DNA from: Pseudanabaena biceps
Lineage (GTDB): Bacteria; Cyanobacteriota; Cyanobacteriia; Pseudanabaenales; Pseudanabaenaceae
Assembly: GCA_013361095.1 (NCBI GenBank)
Contig: JAATWA010000001.1
Coordinates: 3,379,001 to 3,443,000 of the forward strand
Direction of reading: 5' to 3'
Length of the DNA stretch: 64,000 bases
Shown here: positions 15,934-24,330 of the stretch, in pieces
Numbering within the stretch: position 1 is the first letter of the stretch
Layout: every line of letters begins with the position of its first letter
The notes under the pieces: model-generated
The model's input: the letters and a program-made list of their open reading frames with translations, nothing else
What the model was told of the DNA's origin: nothing
Database searches by the model: none
Position numbers and translations under genes: made by a program

Positions 15934-16755
15934 ATGAAAAAATTACACCTGATTTTACTCAGTTTGAATATATTCTGGCTTGATGGATACAGAATGAACG
16001 CGATCGCCGCACCACAAATACACCAAAAAAATGATGTGATCACCGTTAATGACCTAGAGCAGAAGCCTCTGATTGGTCACTTAGGAAAGCCTCTCGGGAA
16101 GATTATTACGATATCTGGTACTGTTCGTCAGCAAGGATTGGGCGCAAAAGCTAGACCAAGTGAAGTTTTGAATGTCGAAGCTGTAGATGATCAGACACTA
16201 GCTCAACCTGTAACCATTGAATTTAATCTATTTGTGACTGCTCAAGTTGCTAAACCAGTTTTAGGACAGAGATTTAAATATGTGGGCTATGAAACGGGAG
16301 GATTTACGGGAATTCCTTCAGAAGCATTTAAATTTGTGCCTGTTGTAGCGACTACTAGCCATCAATTTTATACATTGTTTCAAGTTCTACAAGAAAAAAT
16401 GGATGTTGTGAGAACAAAATCTGATTTGATCCAGTTTCGCGATCGCCGCGTTCAACTGATTGGACGCTATGTATCAACAACCAAGTCAGCGCCCGCAATT
16501 ACATCAAGCCAAGACTTTAAAGGGAACTACATAACGGCAAATATTGTGTTAGAAGATGGCACAGAAGTTCCCATTTTCTCAACTTATAATAAGCAATCCT
16601 TGCGATCGCCTGAAGAAGCAAAAGCCTATAATGGCAAAATTGTGAAAGTAGTTGGGAAGATTAATTTTGATTCACTTGATCAAAAATTAAATACAGAAAG
16701 TCTGGTCACTTTAACAACATTTGAGGGAATCTGGCAATATCAATCAACATTTTAA
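15934..16755 (+). CDS. Exported protein of unknown function
   Basis: A 273-residue protein with an N-terminal hydrophobic segment (KLHLILLSLNIFWL) and a possible cleavage site after AIAA at residue 26, so it is probably periplasmic. The mature part contains two stretches that look like small beta-barrels: GKIITISGTVRQQGLGAKA near residue 50 and RRVQLIGRYVSTTKSAP near residue 170. I do not recognise the family. A repeat element separates it from the following aminopeptidase gene. The start ATG matches the signal peptide. Confidence 0.65.
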   Translation: MKKLHLILLSLNIFWLDGYRMNAIAAPQIHQKNDVITVNDLEQKPLIGHLGKPLGKIITISGTVRQQGLGAKARPSEVLNVEAVDDQTLAQPVTIEFNLFVTAQVAKPVLGQRFKYVGYETGGFTGIPSEAFKFVPVVATTSHQFYTLFQVLQEKMDVVRTKSDLIQFRDRRVQLIGRYVSTTKSAPAITSSQDFKGNYITANIVLEDGTEVPIFSTYNKQSLRSPEEAKAYNGKIVKVVGKINFDSLDQKLNTESLVTLTTFEGIWQYQSTF

Positions 16756-16797
16756 GGATCGTAAGCCATTACTCTTGTATAGCCTCAAGATCAAACG

Positions 16798-16852
16798 AAC
16801 TAAGAATTTTTTAAAAGTGTTGCTTTGCAACACTTTTAAAAAATTCTTAGTT
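16798..16852. repeat. Family A palindrome core, 26-bp arms
   Basis: The arms begin AACTAAGAATTTTTTAAAAG and enclose TTT. The flanks (GATCAAACGA, AGCGCTATA) match other A copies in inverted order. Confidence 0.7.
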
Positions 16853-16969
16853 CAGGGTTGATCGCGAAGCGCTATATACCCTAGGCAGAGTAATAGGCAC
16901 TTTCGGTTTTGGATGATATATCATAGTCAAATAATAGCCAGCGTTAGATAGACAGAGAGATCAAGTTTT

Positions 16970-19594
16970 ATGACTCGCAAATCTTGGGAAAGCCATTTAG
17001 AATTAGGTTTTTGGGATGGAGAAAGTGACAAATCAAAAAAGCATAAGTCCTTCCAACTTCCTGGCGCAAAACCTCACTACAACCCTGATCGCCCTGGTCA
17101 GGTTGAGCATATTGCCCTAGATTTGACATTGGATATTCCTAAACAGACCATTAATGGAGATTGCAAAATTCGGCTGCGTCCTGTGCGGGATGGAGTAACT
17201 GACTTGACATTAGATGCCGTAGCACTACGCATTGATAGTGTCAGGGTCAGCGATCGCATCGAAGCAAAGCCAAATTTGGCTAAAAACAATTGCAAGTTTG
17301 ACTATGATGGCGAGTTTTTAAAAGTCTATCTAAATAAACCGACACAAGCTGGCGTACCCATTGAGATTGCGATCGCCTACGCGGCTGAGCAACCCCAACG
17401 CGGCATTTATTTTGTGCAACCCACCGAGCATCAACCCCATAAGCCCACTCAAGTCTGGACTCAAGGCGAAGATGAAGACTCACGCTATTGGTTTCCTTGC
17501 TTTGACTATCCCGGACAACTTGCCACTTCGGAAATTCAGATTCGGGTTCCCAAGGATTTGACGGTGATTTCTAATGGAGAATTGATTGAAGTTAAAGATC
17601 ACAAAAAAGAGAAGACTTATCACTGGTCACAAAAGGAAGTTCATCCTAGCTATTTGATGACCCTTGCGATCGGAGACTTTATCGAAGTAAAAGATGAGTG
17701 GAAGGGTAAGCCCGTCACCTACTATGTCGATAAAGCCCGCAGCGCTGAAGAAGCAATCTTGACAATGGGTAAGACTCCCAAAATGATTGAGTTTTTTAGT
17801 CAAAAGTATGGCTATGATTACGCTTTTCCGAAGTATGCACAGGTCTGTGTAGCTGACTTCATCTTTGGTGGTATGGAAAACACTTCCACGACTCTGCTCA
17901 CCGATCGCTGTGTCCTCGATCAACGCGCCGCCCTTGACAATCGCTCCAGTGAAAGCTTAGTTGCCCATGAATTAGCCCATCAATGGTTTGGCGATCTAGT
18001 CGTGATCAAGCATTGGTCTCACGCATGGGTCAAGGAGGGAGCCGCAACCTATGCGGAAGTACTGTGGACTAATCATGAATATGGAGCCGAAGAAGCTGCT
18101 TATTACTTACTAGGCGAGGCGCGACGTTATATTTCAGAAGACCGCGATCGCTACCGTCGTCCGATGGTTACTCATGTCTACCGTGAAGCGATCGAGTTAT
18201 ACGATCGCCATATTTACGAAAAGGGTGGCTGTGTTTATCATATGCTCCGTACAGAACTAGGCGATGACTTGTTCTGGAAAGCGATTCATCATTTTGTGAA
18301 TACTAATGCTCACAAAACCGTAGAAACTATCGATTTACTGAGAGCGATCGAAGATTCCACAGGCAAAAACTGTATGTTTCTCTTTGATCAATATGTATTT
18401 CGTGGTGGACATCCTGAATACAAGATTGGCTATAGCTGGGACAGTGAGAACAACTTGGCAAAGGTTACAGTTTCCCAAACTCAAGAAGAATTGTTTGATC
18501 TCAAGATTCCCATTGGCTTTGGCTTTGAAGAAGAAGCAGAAGTCCAAACATTCACAGTACGCGTATTTGAGAAGGAACAGTCTTTTTACTTCCCGCTTAA
18601 ACAGAAGCCTAAATACGTTAGCTTCGATCATGGTAATAACTACCTCAAGCAAGTCACCCTCGATTATGGAGTTGCGGAACTCAAGGCAGGTTTACTCTCC
18701 AACCCTGACCCAATCTCCAAAATTCAATGCGCCGAAGCTCTAGCCAAAAAAGGTGGTTTGGAAGCCGCCAAAATTCTTGGCGATGCTCTTCTAAGAGAAT
18801 CTTTCTGGGGCGTGCGGGTAGAAATCACCGAAAATCTTGCCTCAATTAAATTAGATCAAGCCTTTGAAGCCCTAGCAAAAGCGATCGAAGATCCTGATGC
18901 CAGAGTGAGAGCAGCCGTGATTTCAGGACTAGCTCAAAACAAAGTGCAGAAGAGTTTAGATTTAATCAAACCCTTGGTCAAAAAAGGCGATCCTAGTTAC
19001 ACCGTCGAGGCAACCGCAGCCCGATTGATTGGTGATCTAGCGGCGGCGTTGAGTCAAGAGCGTGAACCATCAAAGGTGATCAAGCTCTTGCAAACTGTCC
19101 TTAAAGAGAGGGCTGGCTGGAATGAAGTAGTACGTTCTGGGGCGATCGCAGGACTTGCCAAGCTCAAGGATTCCGATGAAGCTTTAGAAACCGTAATCAA
19201 ATACACTGAGCCTGATGTGCCGCAGCCATTACGCCTTGCCTCAATTCGATCTTTGGGTGCAATGGGCAAGTCTCAATCCAAGCCGAAAACTGAGCAGATT
19301 CTTAATCGTCTCAGCGTCATTGCCCAAGAGACCTTCTTTTTAACGCAGATGGCTGTGGTGGGCGCACTAGGGCAAATTGATAGTGCAGGCGCAATCAGTG
19401 TATTGCGATCGCTGTCTGACTCTACGCCCGATGGTCGGGTGCGCCGTGTTGCTGATGAGGCAATTCAGCGAGTCCAGAAGGCGATCGGTAAGGATGCAGG
19501 ACTAAAGCAATTGCGAGAGGAGTTGGATCAACTTCGTAAAGACAATCAATCCCTGAAAAGTCGTTTAGAAGCGATCGAGGCAAAGTCTAAATAA
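16970..19594 (+). CDS. M1-family zinc aminopeptidase with HEAT-repeat C-terminus
   Basis: An 874-residue gluzincin. The exopeptidase motif is GGMENT (residues 300-305). The zinc site is HELAHQWFGDL (333 onward), with the downstream glutamate in KEGAATYAEVLW. These residues remove N-terminal amino acids from peptides. After residue about 570 the usual ERAP-like region is replaced by helical repeats (for example ALAKAIEDPDARVRAAVISGL), and the last 35 residues form a short coiled coil (LRKDNQSLKSRLEAI). This layout is found in cyanobacterial M1 proteins. No signal peptide is visible, so it is likely cytoplasmic. Confidence 0.9.
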   Translation: MTRKSWESHLELGFWDGESDKSKKHKSFQLPGAKPHYNPDRPGQVEHIALDLTLDIPKQTINGDCKIRLRPVRDGVTDLTLDAVALRIDSVRVSDRIEAKPNLAKNNCKFDYDGEFLKVYLNKPTQAGVPIEIAIAYAAEQPQRGIYFVQPTEHQPHKPTQVWTQGEDEDSRYWFPCFDYPGQLATSEIQIRVPKDLTVISNGELIEVKDHKKEKTYHWSQKEVHPSYLMTLAIGDFIEVKDEWKGKPVTYYVDKARSAEEAILTMGKTPKMIEFFSQKYGYDYAFPKYAQVCVADFIFGGMENTSTTLLTDRCVLDQRAALDNRSSESLVAHELAHQWFGDLVVIKHWSHAWVKEGAATYAEVLWTNHEYGAEEAAYYLLGEARRYISEDRDRYRRPMVTHVYREAIELYDRHIYEKGGCVYHMLRTELGDDLFWKAIHHFVNTNAHKTVETIDLLRAIEDSTGKNCMFLFDQYVFRGGHPEYKIGYSWDSENNLAKVTVSQTQEELFDLKIPIGFGFEEEAEVQTFTVRVFEKEQSFYFPLKQKPKYVSFDHGNNYLKQVTLDYGVAELKAGLLSNPDPISKIQCAEALAKKGGLEAAKILGDALLRESFWGVRVEITENLASIKLDQAFEALAKAIEDPDARVRAAVISGLAQNKVQKSLDLIKPLVKKGDPSYTVEATAARLIGDLAAALSQEREPSKVIKLLQTVLKERAGWNEVVRSGAIAGLAKLKDSDEALETVIKYTEPDVPQPLRLASIRSLGAMGKSQSKPKTEQILNRLSVIAQETFFLTQMAVVGALGQIDSAGAISVLRSLSDSTPDGRVRRVADEAIQRVQKAIGKDAGLKQLREELDQLRKDNQSLKSRLEAIEAKSK

Positions 19595-19604
19595 AAAGTA
19601 CAGG

Positions 19605-19624
19605 CAAGGGGCTTAAGCCCCTTG
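19605..19624. terminator. Perfect 20-bp palindrome after the aminopeptidase gene
   Basis: CAAGGGGCTTAAGCCCCTTG lies 10 bases past the stop codon and is followed by TTTACA. It could be a weak terminator. Confidence 0.4.
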
Positions 19625-19649
19625 TTTACAGGAATTTTGCGATTTTGCT

Positions 19650-19880
19650 CTAGGCAGCTTGTAAAACTGGAATTGTTTGAAATTTTTGATGTTTAGGCAA
19701 TGGCTCGCCGTTTTCTAAGGCAGTTTCTACTAGCAGTTCGATGACTTCTTGAGCATTTTGGACTGCTTCTAGATAAGTATATCCGTGGGTGCAAGGCTGC
19801 ATCACGTTCGTAAATTCGGGTAAAAAGACTACAAAGCAGTTATCTTCATCAGACCATTGAATGAGAATTGTGTATTGCAT
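19650..19880 (-). CDS. HicB-like protein without a HicA partner
   Basis: A 76-residue protein with the HicB partial RNase-H fold: YTILIQWSDEDNCFVVFLPEF at the start, then the THGYTYLEAVQNAQEVIELLVE helix. HicB proteins usually neutralise a HicA RNA-interferase toxin. No HicA gene is adjacent, and the protein lacks the C-terminal DNA-binding domain of longer HicBs. A second, related hicB-like gene lies 68 bases upstream. In cyanobacteria such lone HicB genes are common; whether they counter a distant toxin is unknown. Confidence 0.75.
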   Translation of the reverse strand: MQYTILIQWSDEDNCFVVFLPEFTNVMQPCTHGYTYLEAVQNAQEVIELLVETALENGEPLPKHQKFQTIPVLQAA

Positions 19881-19948
19881 AGTTTTTATTTCTCTGAATT
19901 TAGTCTGGGGATATTTTAGGTGATCGCCCTCACATGAGCGATTTTGCT

Positions 19949-20173
19949 CTATGCTGCTTGTAAAATTTGCAAAGAGTTTTTCGGCTGGGGCAAAGATTTT
20001 CCTTGTTCGCGATACATTTCAAGATAGATATCAATTACTTCTTGTCCATGTTTGGCAGCTTCTTCGTAGGTATCACCGTGCGTATGAAATTTTTGAAATG
20101 AGAAGTCGGGAAGATGGACAAGATAGCAATTATCTACTTCTGACCAGAGAATTATCATGCTGTAGTGTGGCAT
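19949..20173 (-). CDS. HicB-like protein, second copy
   Basis: A 74-residue HicB-fold protein (SMIILWSEVDNCYLVHLPDF, then THGDTYEEAAKHGQEVIDIYL). It shares the overall pattern of the gene at 19650, including the end LQAA, so the two are probably old tandem duplicates. It lies 15 bases downstream of the YgiT-type zinc-finger gene and may be in its operon. No HicA is near. Confidence 0.75.
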   Translation of the reverse strand: MPHYSMIILWSEVDNCYLVHLPDFSFQKFHTHGDTYEEAAKHGQEVIDIYLEMYREQGKSLPQPKNSLQILQAA

Positions 20174-20188
20174 TACTTTAATCTTGCT

Positions 20189-20413
20189 CTATGCAGCTTC
20201 TTTGTCAGGTGTGTAAAACTCAGCATTTTTGCGATCTAATTCTGAAATAGCTGATTGAATCACATCTACTTCATGTTCAGCAAAATATACTTCGCCGCAC
20301 TGATCGCAAACAAAGGCAGGAATCGCATCCCAATGTAAGTAATAACCATTTTTCTGGATACTAAATGGTGCAGTCTTTTTCTCCATGTGACCTTTGCAAT
20401 AGATACATTCCAT
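20189..20413 (-). CDS. YgiT-type zinc-finger antitoxin-like protein
   Basis: A 74-residue protein with two CxxC pairs (CIYCKGHM at residues 3-6 and CDQCGEVYF near 36-39), the zinc-binding N-terminal domain of MqsA/YgiT antitoxins. It then has a short helix (EVDVIQSAISELD) and no helix-turn-helix domain. It starts two bases after the DUF4258 gene ends, with AGAGAGG about 8 bases before its ATG. That order, toxin then zinc-finger protein, is typical of YgiT/DUF4258 pairs. Regulation of DNA by this short form is uncertain. Confidence 0.8.
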   Translation of the reverse strand: MECIYCKGHMEKKTAPFSIQKNGYYLHWDAIPAFVCDQCGEVYFAEHEVDVIQSAISELDRKNAEFYTPDKEAA

Positions 20414-20415
20414 GT

Positions 20416-20730
20416 CTATAACCTCTCTCTAAAATTATTTGTCCATTGACTGCTACTGGGTATGTAAGCCGTAATAATTGCAAGGTATTCTGGCTTAGGG
20501 GCGCAAACAACATGAATTATTCGATCTGTTTCTACTGATTTGAGAAGTAAGCAACTATGCCCTCTCGCATCTTCTGGATAATCTTCTATCAATTCTCCTG
20601 TTATGACAGTTTCTCTAACTTCTTTGGTGGTAATCATTCGGTCTAGTCGAGACATTTGACGGAGAGCGTGAGGGAGAAATAATATTTGCTTTTCTGCTGA
20701 TTCTCTAATTTGTTGAAGAACGTCTTCCAT
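20416..20730 (-). CDS. DUF4258 (MqsR/RelE-like) toxin candidate
   Basis: A 104-residue protein. FLPHALRQMSRLDRMITTKEVRETVITGELIEDYPED matches the core of DUF4258 proteins, with the conserved HA.....R pattern. This is followed by beta strands (HSCLLLKSVETDRIIHVVCAP). The fold resembles MqsR and BrnT-type ribonuclease toxins. It is paired with the YgiT-type gene directly downstream. RNase activity is inferred from the family and pairing only. Confidence 0.75.
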   Translation of the reverse strand: MEDVLQQIRESAEKQILFLPHALRQMSRLDRMITTKEVRETVITGELIEDYPEDARGHSCLLLKSVETDRIIHVVCAPKPEYLAIITAYIPSSSQWTNNFRERL

Positions 20731-20740
20731 AATTTTAGGC

Positions 20741-21385
20741 TCATGGATTAATCAAATGTTCTTCTTTGCAGCGTTCATCTTCGGGATAAAATAGCAATGG
20801 TTCAACCTTGTTATCTATCGAATATTGTTTAATCTGATCAACTGTTTCCACAGAGATATTTTGTTTCCCAAGGAGAACAAACGTTGGAAAGAATTTATTT
20901 GGACTATCTCGCGGATAGTGTTGCATCCTCAAGTTCATTAGTTTATCAATGTCTTTTTTCCATTCAACAATCTTTTGAGATTCGCTATGGTTAGTCCTAA
21001 ATAGTTTAAGTTCAAGGATTATAATAGAGCTTCCCCACAAAGTGTATCCTTTTCGTGAATATAAGCTTCCTGAAGGATCTACATCGTATGCCTGCTTGTC
21101 AAGAATGATAATGTCTGGAACTTTTCTGAGCTGGTATTCCTCATTTAGAAGATAGGTATTACAGTGTATTCCAATCTTTTTGCTATTTGTTTCGTCATCC
21201 CAACCAGACTCTTTTCTGAGATCATGCAGAAGATGATGAAAAATCCATGCCTGTAGATCTGCTTCGGTTAATACCATCTTAGTACTATCAGTCTTTATAG
21301 CTTTTGTACAAAACCTATTGATGGATTTGATTACCTTGTTGAATAATTTTTCATTAACAGAGTGGTTAGAACTTAAAATTGGCAT
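20741..21385 (-). CDS. PD-(D/E)XK nuclease-like protein of unknown role
   Basis: A 214-residue protein. The pattern RKVPDIIILDKQ (about residues 87-98) followed some 28 residues later by IIILELKLF gives the D...ExK arrangement of the PD-(D/E)XK nuclease fold. An upstream helix (LTEADLQAWIFHHLLHDLR) contains the acidic residue often found in motif I. I do not recognise a named family. Its start lies within the last 20 bases of the truncated kinase gene, and it runs into the toxin-like pair with a 10-base gap, so it belongs to an accessory cluster. It could be a defence or repair nuclease. Confidence 0.65.
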   Translation of the reverse strand: MPILSSNHSVNEKLFNKVIKSINRFCTKAIKTDSTKMVLTEADLQAWIFHHLLHDLRKESGWDDETNSKKIGIHCNTYLLNEEYQLRKVPDIIILDKQAYDVDPSGSLYSRKGYTLWGSSIIILELKLFRTNHSESQKIVEWKKDIDKLMNLRMQHYPRDSPNKFFPTFVLLGKQNISVETVDQIKQYSIDNKVEPLLFYPEDERCKEEHLINP

Positions 21386-21725
21386 TAACTTTCCTCATTT
21401 GATCAGGTGTAAAACTCCGCCCCACTGCCAAAGTATCCGCAGGAAAATATTCCGTAACTAAGCAATAGCCGTTATCCGTCTCGAATTTATCTAAATATTT
21501 GGGAATACCACGATGATTTAAACCCTGCAAGCTTTGCATCTCACGCTCGATCGCTCTAAACCCATCCCAACCCGCACTTTTAGAAAACTGAAACTGCTTG
21601 ATTACAACGTCAACATTATCAATAAGACGTTTAGCCAAATATGTGAATCGTCCCCCCTCTGAGTTATGCCCCAACTCTTTGATAGCTTGATAACTATGCA
21701 CCGCGAAATCGGGAAAAGCAGTCAT
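21366..21725 (-). pseudogene. Truncated Ser/Thr protein kinase, N-lobe only
   Basis: A 119-residue remnant of a cyanobacterial protein kinase. ELGHNSEGGRFTYLAKRL is the glycine loop region, DVVIKQFQF carries the ATP-binding lysine and AIEREMQSL the paired glutamate. The text continues through CLVTEYF (hinge) to SFTPDQMRKV and then stops. The catalytic HRD and DFG motifs are absent. The last codons overlap the start of the PD-(D/E)XK-like gene, so the rest of the kinase was probably lost when that gene arrived. The fragment may not be functional. Confidence 0.75.
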
Positions 21726-21897
21726 AGGATTTTAGCGATGATTAACTAAATTATTTGGCTGAATTTTAGTTTTTTTGTCGCAAGATGACAATATAGCGCT
21801 TTGCACTTAATAATTATTTGTCTTGGCGATCGCTAATAATTTCTCGAAATTAAACAACAATCTAACCCAGTCAATAATTTCTTGATTTGGTATTGTT

Positions 21898-21930
21898 TAG
21901 GTTTTCAGCGCCTTTGGCGCTGAAAACCTA
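21898..21930. repeat. Hairpin after ugd
   Basis: TAGGTTTTCAGCGCC and its complement flank TTT, followed by AAAATTGG. It resembles the inner stem of a family C element and lies just beyond the ugd stop. Confidence 0.55.
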
Positions 21931-21938
21931 AAAATTGG

Positions 21939-23285
21939 TTAACGACCAATCCCAATATAATGATATCCCAACGCCTTAAGCGCCTTACCATCAAGAAAAT
22001 TACGTGCATCGACAATTACAGGATGCGCCATCAATGTCAGCATTTTGGCATAGTCAATAGTTAAAAACTCTTGCCAGTCTGTCACCAACACCACCGCATC
22101 GCAACCATCAGCAAGACGCTGGAGGTCAGTCTCCACAATCACATTAGAAAAACCTTGGCGCAAGCCAGACTGTGAAACTAGCGGATCATAGGCTTTTACT
22201 CTAGCTCCGAGGCGACTGAGCTGATCGATCAGAGTCAAGGCAGGAGCATCCCGCATATCGTCAGTATCGGGCTTAAAGGTCATGCCCAATAAACCAATAG
22301 TCTTACCCTTCAGGATTTTTAACGCCTGCTGCAACTTTTCAACTACCAGAGTTCGCTGAAGGTCATTCACCCGCACACAAGCCTTTAAGATTTCGGTGGA
22401 ATACCCATAATCTTCAGCAGTATAAACTAGAGCGGAAACATCCTTCCCAAAGCAAGATCCACCCCAGCCAATACCCGCTTGTAAGAATTTTGAGCCAATC
22501 CGCGAATCCAAGCCAATTCCCTTAGTAACTTCTTTAACGTCAGCACCTACGCGATCGCAGATATTGGCAATTTCATTGGCAAAACTGATTTTTGTGGCAA
22601 GGAAGGCATTAGCCGCATATTTGATCATCTCCGCAGAGTTTAAATCGGTGACAACCACAGGCACTGGGGGCAATGACTTGTCTTCGGCAAAAGAGCGATT
22701 GATAATAGGAACATAAAGCTCTTGCATCATTTTCAGAGCGCGATCGCTGCCACTACCGACCACAATGCGATCGGGGTTAAATGTGTCATAAACGGCGACA
22801 CCTTCGCGCAAAAACTCAGGGTTACTGACCACATCAAATTGAATTTGGTCGCTATTTTCCTTGCCAGCCATGCCATCTAAAACAATCATGCGTACCCAGT
22901 CACCAGATCCAATTGGGACTGTGGACTTATTGACAATCACGCGATAGCCTTCGGTGAGGCTTTCACCAATACTTCTGGCTACAGCTTCCACATAGCGCAT
23001 ATCGCTACGTCCATCGGGTAGGGATGGTGTGCCAACGGCAATAAATAGAATCTCGCCATGCTTTACTCCAGCCGCGATATCAGTTGTAAATTCAATTTTG
23101 CCTTGACGAATTGACTCCGCTAAAACTTCAGGTAACCCTGGCTCATGGATCGGCGATTGCCCAGATTTCATTAACTTAACTTTTTCTTCGTTGTTATCCA
23201 CGCAGATTACGTCATGTCCCACATAGGCAAGACAAGCTCCTGTCACCAAACCAACGTAACCAGTTCCAATTACACAAACGCGCAT
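21939..23285 (-). CDS. UDP-glucose 6-dehydrogenase
   Basis: A 448-residue NAD-dependent enzyme that oxidises UDP-glucose to UDP-glucuronate in the cytoplasm. The N-terminal Rossmann motif is GTGYVGLVTGACLA (residues 7-20). The catalytic cysteine is in GWGGSCFGKDVSAL (about 260-275). The C-terminal UDP-binding domain has LGMTFKPDTDDMRDAP. The length is standard. It follows the UDP-glucuronate decarboxylase gene, which uses its product. Together they make UDP-xylose for the polysaccharide that the SLBB protein upstream would export. Confidence 0.93.
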   Translation of the reverse strand: MRVCVIGTGYVGLVTGACLAYVGHDVICVDNNEEKVKLMKSGQSPIHEPGLPEVLAESIRQGKIEFTTDIAAGVKHGEILFIAVGTPSLPDGRSDMRYVEAVARSIGESLTEGYRVIVNKSTVPIGSGDWVRMIVLDGMAGKENSDQIQFDVVSNPEFLREGVAVYDTFNPDRIVVGSGSDRALKMMQELYVPIINRSFAEDKSLPPVPVVVTDLNSAEMIKYAANAFLATKISFANEIANICDRVGADVKEVTKGIGLDSRIGSKFLQAGIGWGGSCFGKDVSALVYTAEDYGYSTEILKACVRVNDLQRTLVVEKLQQALKILKGKTIGLLGMTFKPDTDDMRDAPALTLIDQLSRLGARVKAYDPLVSQSGLRQGFSNVIVETDLQRLADGCDAVVLVTDWQEFLTIDYAKMLTLMAHPVIVDARNFLDGKALKALGYHYIGIGR

Positions 23286-23326
23286 TATGTTATTACCTGC
23301 TATATTTTTGAATGTTTTTTGGCAGA

Positions 23327-23375
23327 ATAAATACTAAAAAGAATTTTGCATTGCAAAATTCTTTTTAGTATTTAT
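23327..23375. terminator. Palindrome between the decarboxylase and ugd genes
   Basis: The 24-bp arms begin ATAAATACTAAAAAGAATTT. The right arm includes the TAA stop (23372-23374) of the decarboxylase gene. It could act as a terminator or processing site within the operon. Confidence 0.5.
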
Positions 23376-24307
23376 GAAGTTGCGAGGCGATCGCGAAAAT
23401 AAGCGATCGTTTTGGATAGCCCTTCTTCCAAAGGAACGCTTGGTTCCCAACCTAAATGGAACTTGGCGCGGGAAATATCTGGCTGACGGCGCTGTGGATC
23501 GTCCTGAGGCAGTGGCTTAAATACAATTTCAGCAGTGGGATCGATCAGGCGTTGAATCGTTTGAGCCAGTTGCAAAATCGTATATTCGCCAGGATTACCA
23601 AGATTAACAGGCCCGATGTAATCGCCGTTCATTAACCTCATCAAACCTTCTACTAAGTCCGATACATAGCAAAAACTGCGAGTTTGGGAACCATCACCAT
23701 AGATTGTTAAAGGAATTCCCTTGATAGCCTGAACTACAAAATTGCTGACCACACGTCCATCATTTTCTAGCATTCTCGCACCGTGAGTATTGAAGATACG
23801 CGCCACTCTGACGGCTACTCCTGCCTGACGGTGGTAGTCAAAGGCGAGGGTCTCGGCAATGCGCTTACCTTCGTCATAGCAACTACGAATCCCCGTACAA
23901 TTAACATTTCCCCAATAGTCTTCGGTTTGAGGATGAATTAAAGGATCACCATATACTTCTGAAGTAGAAGCGAGTAAAAGCGGTGCCTTATATTTTTTAG
24001 CAAGCTCCAACATATTTAGAGTTCCTAAAAAGTTGGTTTTGGCGGTTTTTACAGGATCAAATTGATAATGGACAGGGGAAGCAGGGCAGGCGAGATGATA
24101 AATTTGATTAATCTGATCTAACTCTAGAGGATTGACAATATCATGCTCAATAAATCGGAAGTTAGGATTATCTAACCAATGAGCGTTATTAGATTGTTGA
24201 CCTGTATAGAGATTGTCAAGACAGATCACTTCATGCCCAGATTCCATCAGTCGATCCACTAAATGAGATCCGATGAAACCAGCACCGCCAGTAACGAGAA
24301 TTTTCAT
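23372..24307 (-). CDS. UDP-glucuronate decarboxylase (UDP-xylose synthase), SDR family
   Basis: A 311-residue extended short-chain dehydrogenase. The NAD-binding motif is [10 protein letters not shown] (residues 7-16). The catalytic set is seen in [10 protein letters not shown] and [11 protein letters not shown] (Tyr-x3-Lys). The pattern [13 protein letters not shown] is typical of UDP-xylose synthases, which convert UDP-glucuronate to UDP-xylose. The neighbouring ugd supplies the substrate. The ATG at 24305-24307 starts directly with the Rossmann strand. It begins 23 bases after the SLBB export gene, consistent with an operon. Confidence 0.9.
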   Translation of the reverse strand: MKILVTGGAGFIGSHLVDRLMESGHEVICLDNLYTGQQSNNAHWLDNPNFRFIEHDIVNPLELDQINQIYHLACPASPVHYQFDPVKTAKTNFLGTLNMLELAKKYKAPLLLASTSEVYGDPLIHPQTEDYWGNVNCTGIRSCYDEGKRIAETLAFDYHRQAGVAVRVARIFNTHGARMLENDGRVVSNFVVQAIKGIPLTIYGDGSQTRSFCYVSDLVEGLMRLMNGDYIGPVNLGNPGEYTILQLAQTIQRLIDPTAEIVFKPLPQDDPQRRQPDISRAKFHLGWEPSVPLEEGLSKTIAYFRDRLATS

Positions 24308-24330
24308 AATTGGCTATTTGTGTCAGAAGA

